Shown piece by piece: positions 60,057 through 64,000 of a DNA stretch of 64,000 bases. A program made the translations under genes and the position numbers. The stretch's first letter is position 1. Each line of letters begins with the position of its first letter. The stretch covers positions 186,001-250,000 of the forward strand of contig NZ_JBDSPJ010000022.1 of assembly GCF_039912695.1 (NCBI RefSeq), given 5' to 3'. The notes under the pieces are model-generated. The model did no database searches, was not told the DNA's origin, and was given only the letters and a program-made list of their open reading frames with translations. Source of the DNA: Pseudolysinimonas_A sp039912695 (lineage in GTDB: Bacteria > Actinomycetota > Actinomycetes > Actinomycetales > Microbacteriaceae).

Positions 60057-62111
60057 TCACAGGGTGTCAAGGAACTCCCGGATCGACGCGAGCAAACTCT
60101 CGGGCTCGCCGAGCGTGAGGTTGTCGATCCCCAGTTCGAGCACCGGGATGCCGGCCTGGCGCAGGGCGGCGATGACCGCCGGCTCAGCATCAGCGATCGC
60201 GATCGCGGCGTCGACCTGGTGCCGGCGCGCTTCGGCGACGTGCCAGGCGGAAGCCCAGGCTGGCATCCGGAGCTCGTCCCCGACTGTCACGAATCGAGAG
60301 GCCAGGGCGCGCAACGGATTCTGGCCCTCGCGCATGTGGCGAAGGTAGCCATCGGCCGCGAGACCTAGGTACATCGACCAGACGAAAACGGCACCGTGCG
60401 ACTCCTCGAACGCCTGATAGATCCACATCTGCTCCCACATGCCGCGCCCCACCCACATGAGCCGCAGCCGTTCGTCGGTGCTGGCGCCAAGACCGGCCGC
60501 GATGCGGCTCTCGACCTCGTCGTGAAAGGCGCGCGCCGCATCCCGGCCCCACTCGGTGCCGCGATGCCACTGCGGGATCATGGTGGCGGGAATCGTGTCG
60601 ACGATACTCACCGGTGCTGGTCGGGTGCGGGCGATCAGATCGCGGGTGCGTCGAAACCATTCCTCCTGCTCGTTGACGAGGTCGAGTACCTCGCGCAGAC
60701 GAGCGGGGTCGAGCGTCCGGCCTGAGATGCGTTCCAGTTCGGTGACGCTCGACGTGAGTTGGGCCGCGAGCAGGTCAAGCCGCTCCGGCTCAATGACTTC
60801 CTCCCACCCGTCGGCCATCAGATCCCACCACTCCAGCGGAAACTCCGCGCGTGACTCGATGGTTCGATCGAAAAGCAAAACTTCGGCGCCGGTGCGTTCG
60901 GCCCATTGTTCGAAGATGCCGGCGACAGCATCCTCAGCCCGCATCGCCGAGAGGATCGCGGGGCGCGGAAGCCCCTCCCAGGGCAGAGGTTCCCCGACTC
61001 CGATCGCCTCGGCGAGCCCCTGACTGTTGTAGGCCTGCTCTCGTGCGGGGAGGCCGGCGCGGGCGAGCGCTGCTTGATACGCGGCGGTGCTGCCTTTGGC
61101 TGCGACGATCGATGCCCACCACTGATTCACGACGAACGGGATGTCGAGCGCCCGGAGCACCTCCTGCGGTGCGTCGGCATTCACCACCGCGAACGGTTCG
61201 CCGCTCAGCGCCCGTTGCCGGATGCCGGCGAACCACTCCCTCTGATACTGCGAAAAACCGTCAGCAAAGGAGAGCAATTTGCGGGCACGCGGCCGCTCGG
61301 CGGGAGTGTCGGGCGACGGCTTCGTGACCACCGTGGGCGTGCTCTCGCCGAGCGTGACGATCTGGAATTGATCGCCGAGTCGCAGGCGCAGCACCGAACG
61401 GAACCACACTGCCGAGTCAGAGACGTCGCCCGCATCGAGCAGGATGACGGCGACCCCCGCCGCATGCGCGTGCTCGGCGATCGCCGCCACCCGAAGCTCG
61501 AGCGAGGCGCGCGAAGTCGTTGCAGCTCGCACCGCGTGGCGTTGGGCCATCGCTTCCCACGGGTCGCCGTTGTTATCGAGCGCGGGGGCGGGCGCTGCGC
61601 CGTAGCCTTGCTCGAGTTCTCTCCAGCGAATCGTGAAGGTGGCGGGCTCTGGAAGATCACGCGCGGGCCCGTCGAGCCCGACCAGTGCAGCCACCGGCCC
61701 ATCAGCGATGGATGCCGCTGGCGCGGCCTCGGGATGCGCCAGTTCGGCCCGTAACCGATCGTCGGTGACCTCGAACCCGGAGATCTTCGCGAGTCGTTCA
61801 GCGAGGCTCCGCAACCGAGCCACCGCGTACCTGTGCTGAGCCTCGCCATCCGATGCGGGCAAGTCGAGGAAGAGCAGCGCGGTCTCGCCCGCCCCCGCTC
61901 GGTAGCGGAGCCGATGGTAGGCCTGAGCGTCACTGTCGCGAAGGTGCGAAAAGACGATTGCCGCAACCGATGGATCGGTGCTTCGCCTTTCCGCGTCCGC
62001 GACCGTCACGTGCTCGGGTTCGAACCCCGCGGCCCGGATGAGCGCGACCGGGATGTCAACGCCCGTGACCAGAACCGTGACGCGCGCGCCCCGCGGCTCA
62101 GACGACTCCAT
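60057..62111 (-). CDS. 2-hydroxyacyl-CoA dehydratase-like fusion without cysteines
   Basis: 684 residues with two tandem parts, about 1-330 and 345-684. The second part resembles the dehydratase D family (HgdB/FldC, PF06050-type): FAVVNADAPQEVLRALDIPFVVNQWW and MWEQMWIYQAFEESHGAVFVWSMY. The first part resembles the partner subunit, so it reads as an alpha-beta fusion. The true family binds a [4Fe-4S] cluster by cysteines; here there is no cysteine at all, so it cannot be a standard dehydratase. Start ATG 62111 overlaps the CoA-transferase by 14 bases. No activator ATPase gene in view. Confidence 0.65.
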   Translation of the reverse strand: MESSEPRGARVTVLVTGVDIPVALIRAAGFEPEHVTVADAERRSTDPSVAAIVFSHLRDSDAQAYHRLRYRAGAGETALLFLDLPASDGEAQHRYAVARLRSLAERLAKISGFEVTDDRLRAELAHPEAAPAASIADGPVAALVGLDGPARDLPEPATFTIRWRELEQGYGAAPAPALDNNGDPWEAMAQRHAVRAATTSRASLELRVAAIAEHAHAAGVAVILLDAGDVSDSAVWFRSVLRLRLGDQFQIVTLGESTPTVVTKPSPDTPAERPRARKLLSFADGFSQYQREWFAGIRQRALSGEPFAVVNADAPQEVLRALDIPFVVNQWWASIVAAKGSTAAYQAALARAGLPAREQAYNSQGLAEAIGVGEPLPWEGLPRPAILSAMRAEDAVAGIFEQWAERTGAEVLLFDRTIESRAEFPLEWWDLMADGWEEVIEPERLDLLAAQLTSSVTELERISGRTLDPARLREVLDLVNEQEEWFRRTRDLIARTRPAPVSIVDTIPATMIPQWHRGTEWGRDAARAFHDEVESRIAAGLGASTDERLRLMWVGRGMWEQMWIYQAFEESHGAVFVWSMYLGLAADGYLRHMREGQNPLRALASRFVTVGDELRMPAWASAWHVAEARRHQVDAAIAIADAEPAVIAALRQAGIPVLELGIDNLTLGEPESLLASIREFLDTL

Positions 62112-63330
62112 CACGCCGCAGCTCATCCGTCTGCGACGGGGAGTACCCCAGCAGACCCTGCAGAACGGTGTCGGTGTGGGCTCCCAGCGGGGCTGCCGGG
62201 ATATCGAGCCCAGCCTTGCTTTCGCTGAAATGAATGGGCAGCCCCGACCCGAAGAGCTCGGTGTCGGTGTGGTACGACGGATGCTCAAGCTGCACAACGT
62301 CGCCGCGCCGGAGCACCTGGGGGTCGCGCACGGCCTCCGCCACGGAGCGGACGGGAGCCGCCGGCGCACCTTCGCGGGTGAAATCCGCCACCGCTTCCGT
62401 GACCGTTCGCCCGAGTGCCCAGCGCGCGATCATCCGGTGCAGTTCGTCGGCGTTCGCGACGCGCGCGTCTCGCGTCTGGAATCGAGCATCCACGCCCAGG
62501 TCGGGGCGGCCGATTGCCGCGAACACGGCGGCCGCGAACTGGTCGGTCGGGCCGCAGAGAGCGAACCAGCCGTCGGAGGCCCGGAAGGTGCCGAATGGCG
62601 CGAGCCGCGGCACCCAGTCTCCGGTGCGGATCGGCAACCCGAGTTCCTCGAACGCGTCGAAAGGTTCGCACGCGACGATGGAGGTGAGAGCGCCGAGCAT
62701 GGAGACATCCACGTGCTGGCCTTGGCCCGAGCGCTGCACCTCGAGCAACGCCGACAGCACACCGATCACCGAGAACAGCGGGGCGGAGAGATCGCCGATG
62801 GGAAGTCCGAACCGAATCGGCGCGTCGCCCGGCTCACCCGCGGTCATCATGACCCCGCTCAGCGCCTGCACGATGGTGTCCATCGCTTTCCCGCCGTCGC
62901 TGTCGGTGCCGAAACCGGTGATCGAGGCGTAGACAAGGCGCGGATTGACCGTCCGCAGCGAGCCATAGTCGATGCCGAGACGGCGCGTCACCCCGTCGCT
63001 GTAGTTTTCGACCAGCACGTCGGCGTGCTGCACGAGTTCATGAAGAATCTCAACGCCAGCGACCGTCTTCAGGTCGAGCGTCATGCTCTCCTTGTTACGG
63101 CCGCGCAACATCATCGATACCGACAGGTCCGACGGATCGAGCCGGGTCGCCGAAAGTCCGTCACGCGTGAGGAACGGCGAGTTCCCGCGCGAGCTGTCTC
63201 CGCCCCGGTGTGGGTTCTCGATCTTGATCACCCGCGCCCCGAGCCCGCCGAGCAACAGGGTCGCGTATGGTCCCGCGAGCGCGGTGGTGAGGTCGAGGAC
63301 CGTGATGCCCTCGAGCGGCTTGCCGGTCAT
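62098..63330 (-). CDS. Family III CoA-transferase (CaiB/BaiF/Frc type)
   Basis: 410 residues. Family III motifs: the N-terminal LEGITVLDLTTALAGPYAT, catalytic D151 in KAMDTIVQAL, and the FGLPIGDLSAPLF segment. It moves CoA between carboxylic acids through an aspartyl-CoA intermediate. Substrate unknown. The start overlaps the MarR stop as ATGA (63327-63330). Second of the MarR operon; a dehydratase-like gene follows. Confidence 0.9.
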   Translation of the reverse strand: MTGKPLEGITVLDLTTALAGPYATLLLGGLGARVIKIENPHRGGDSSRGNSPFLTRDGLSATRLDPSDLSVSMMLRGRNKESMTLDLKTVAGVEILHELVQHADVLVENYSDGVTRRLGIDYGSLRTVNPRLVYASITGFGTDSDGGKAMDTIVQALSGVMMTAGEPGDAPIRFGLPIGDLSAPLFSVIGVLSALLEVQRSGQGQHVDVSMLGALTSIVACEPFDAFEELGLPIRTGDWVPRLAPFGTFRASDGWFALCGPTDQFAAAVFAAIGRPDLGVDARFQTRDARVANADELHRMIARWALGRTVTEAVADFTREGAPAAPVRSVAEAVRDPQVLRRGDVVQLEHPSYHTDTELFGSGLPIHFSESKAGLDIPAAPLGAHTDTVLQGLLGYSPSQTDELRRDGVV

Positions 63331-63866
63331 CGCGTGCCCGCTCCCGGAGCCTTGGGAACGTCGCCGGCTCCGCGGCCCGCGCGATGTTCGGCCGCGAGCG
63401 CCTCAGCGTCGATATCGCCGAACCAGCCACCTTGAATCGTCTCCGCAATCGTCGTGAGTGCCTCCTCGAAACGCACCCGGTCGTGGAATGTCAACCTCGA
63501 CGTCGCCCGGTCCTGCAGCGCGTGCAGCGCCTGCCGCGCGTTGTGCAGGATGTCCCACCCGGCGTCGGTGAGCGACACGAGGCGAACCCGATCGTCGGTC
63601 GGATGCGGTTGCGACTCCACCACACCGCGCGCGAGAAGTCCGGTCACCAGTTGGTGACTCGCTTGAGGAGTCATGAACGCACGGCGGGCGACCTGAGCCG
63701 ACGACAGGGGTACGCCTTCGCCGAGCACCAGAAGCACGTTGAACTCCGCAACGGTGATCCCGGTCTCCCAGGCGATGTCCTCTCCTGCTCGCCCGAGTGC
63801 TCGGGCCAGACGCATGACGACGTGGTAGAACTCCCGGCTGGCCGGGCCTGCGGCTTCCTGGCTCAT
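63327..63866 (-). CDS. MarR family transcriptional regulator
   Basis: 179 residues. Winged HTH at about 50-110 (PLSSAQVARRAFMTPQASHQLVTGLLARG, then HPTDDRVRLVSLT). It probably responds to the aromatic or acyl-CoA substrate of the operon. Start overlaps the preceding gene's stop as ATGA (63863-63866), so it is not first in the transcript. Confidence 0.9.
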   Translation of the reverse strand: MSQEAAGPASREFYHVVMRLARALGRAGEDIAWETGITVAEFNVLLVLGEGVPLSSAQVARRAFMTPQASHQLVTGLLARGVVESQPHPTDDRVRLVSLTDAGWDILHNARQALHALQDRATSRLTFHDRVRFEEALTTIAETIQGGWFGDIDAEALAAEHRAGRGAGDVPKAPGAGTR

Positions 63867-64000
63867 GATGAGTACACCTCCGAGACGATGCCGTCCGCCG
63901 GATCGGCGGTGCCTTCCTGCTCGGACAACCAGAGGCCGACCTCGCGGGCCAGCCGGGCCGGGCTCTCCCCCGCGATCATGTGCCCCTCATCCTCCCAAAA
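63863..64000 (-). CDS. Alpha/beta hydrolase, C-terminal end (partial)
   Basis: 45 codons and a stop visible at the right edge: FWEDEGHMIAGESPARLAREVGLWLSEQ... The DEGHMIAGESP segment looks like the catalytic-histidine end of an alpha/beta hydrolase (GH-M followed by a proline helix). First visible gene of the operon with MarR, CoA-transferase and dehydratase-like genes. Confidence 0.55.
   Translation of the reverse strand, partial: FWEDEGHMIAGESPARLAREVGLWLSEQEGTADPADGIVSEVYSS

Overview
The window is high-GC DNA from an actinobacterium, most likely of the Microbacteriaceae. This rests on the gene order ileS-folC-DUF4233-ndk-(rne), a translational T-box on ileS, paired clpP genes with clpX, a DUF222/HNH endonuclease, an LAxTG sortase-E-type anchor, and at least twelve genes whose start codon lies 6-7 bases after a TANNNT -10 box, the mark of leaderless mRNAs. 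Most of it is ordinary chromosome; accessory DNA sits mainly at about 44.5-57.6 kb.

Region by region. 0-9 kb: start of the rne gene, a VKOR/DsbA-like pair for disulfide formation, a DUF559 nuclease-like gene bracketed by inverted hairpin repeats, then ndk, DUF4233, folC and ileS joined by 4-base overlaps and led by the T-box. 9-17 kb: an autoregulated GntR gene with a membrane protein, two small membrane proteins, valS, a cell-wall-anchored beta-helix protein, a GNAT acetyltransferase. 17-21.5 kb: an ArsR-type regulator and an M3 peptidase diverging from a 14-bp tandem repeat array, a Doc/CopG toxin-antitoxin pair, a BenE transporter. 21.6-29 kb: a coupled operon of two FtsX-type permeases and two ABC ATPases. 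29-44.4 kb: an S66 peptidase, clpX, a copper-linked trio (membrane protein, YcnI, CopC), a two-component system with an extra degenerate kinase-like protein, a lipoprotein, clpP2-clpP1, SDR, DUF1697, trigger factor, tRNA-Pro, HNH endonuclease, two small membrane proteins and tRNA-Gly.

44.5-57.6 kb is the accessory part: a giant secreted Rhs polymorphic toxin with two PA14 domains, apparently broken by two one-base homopolymer contractions, followed by a small immunity-like gene; an orphan Rhs tip with an HExxH metallopeptidase-like toxin plus a lipoprotein immunity candidate; a third Rhs remnant with no toxin; and four genes of unknown function, one with a PD-(D/E)XK-like motif. The last part holds a PBP/DacA-like carboxypeptidase homologue, a lipoprotein paralogue, and a MarR-controlled operon with a family III CoA-transferase, a cysteine-free fused 2-hydroxyacyl-CoA dehydratase-like protein and the end of an alpha/beta hydrolase.

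No rRNA, CRISPR array, complete insertion sequence, integrase or prophage was seen.
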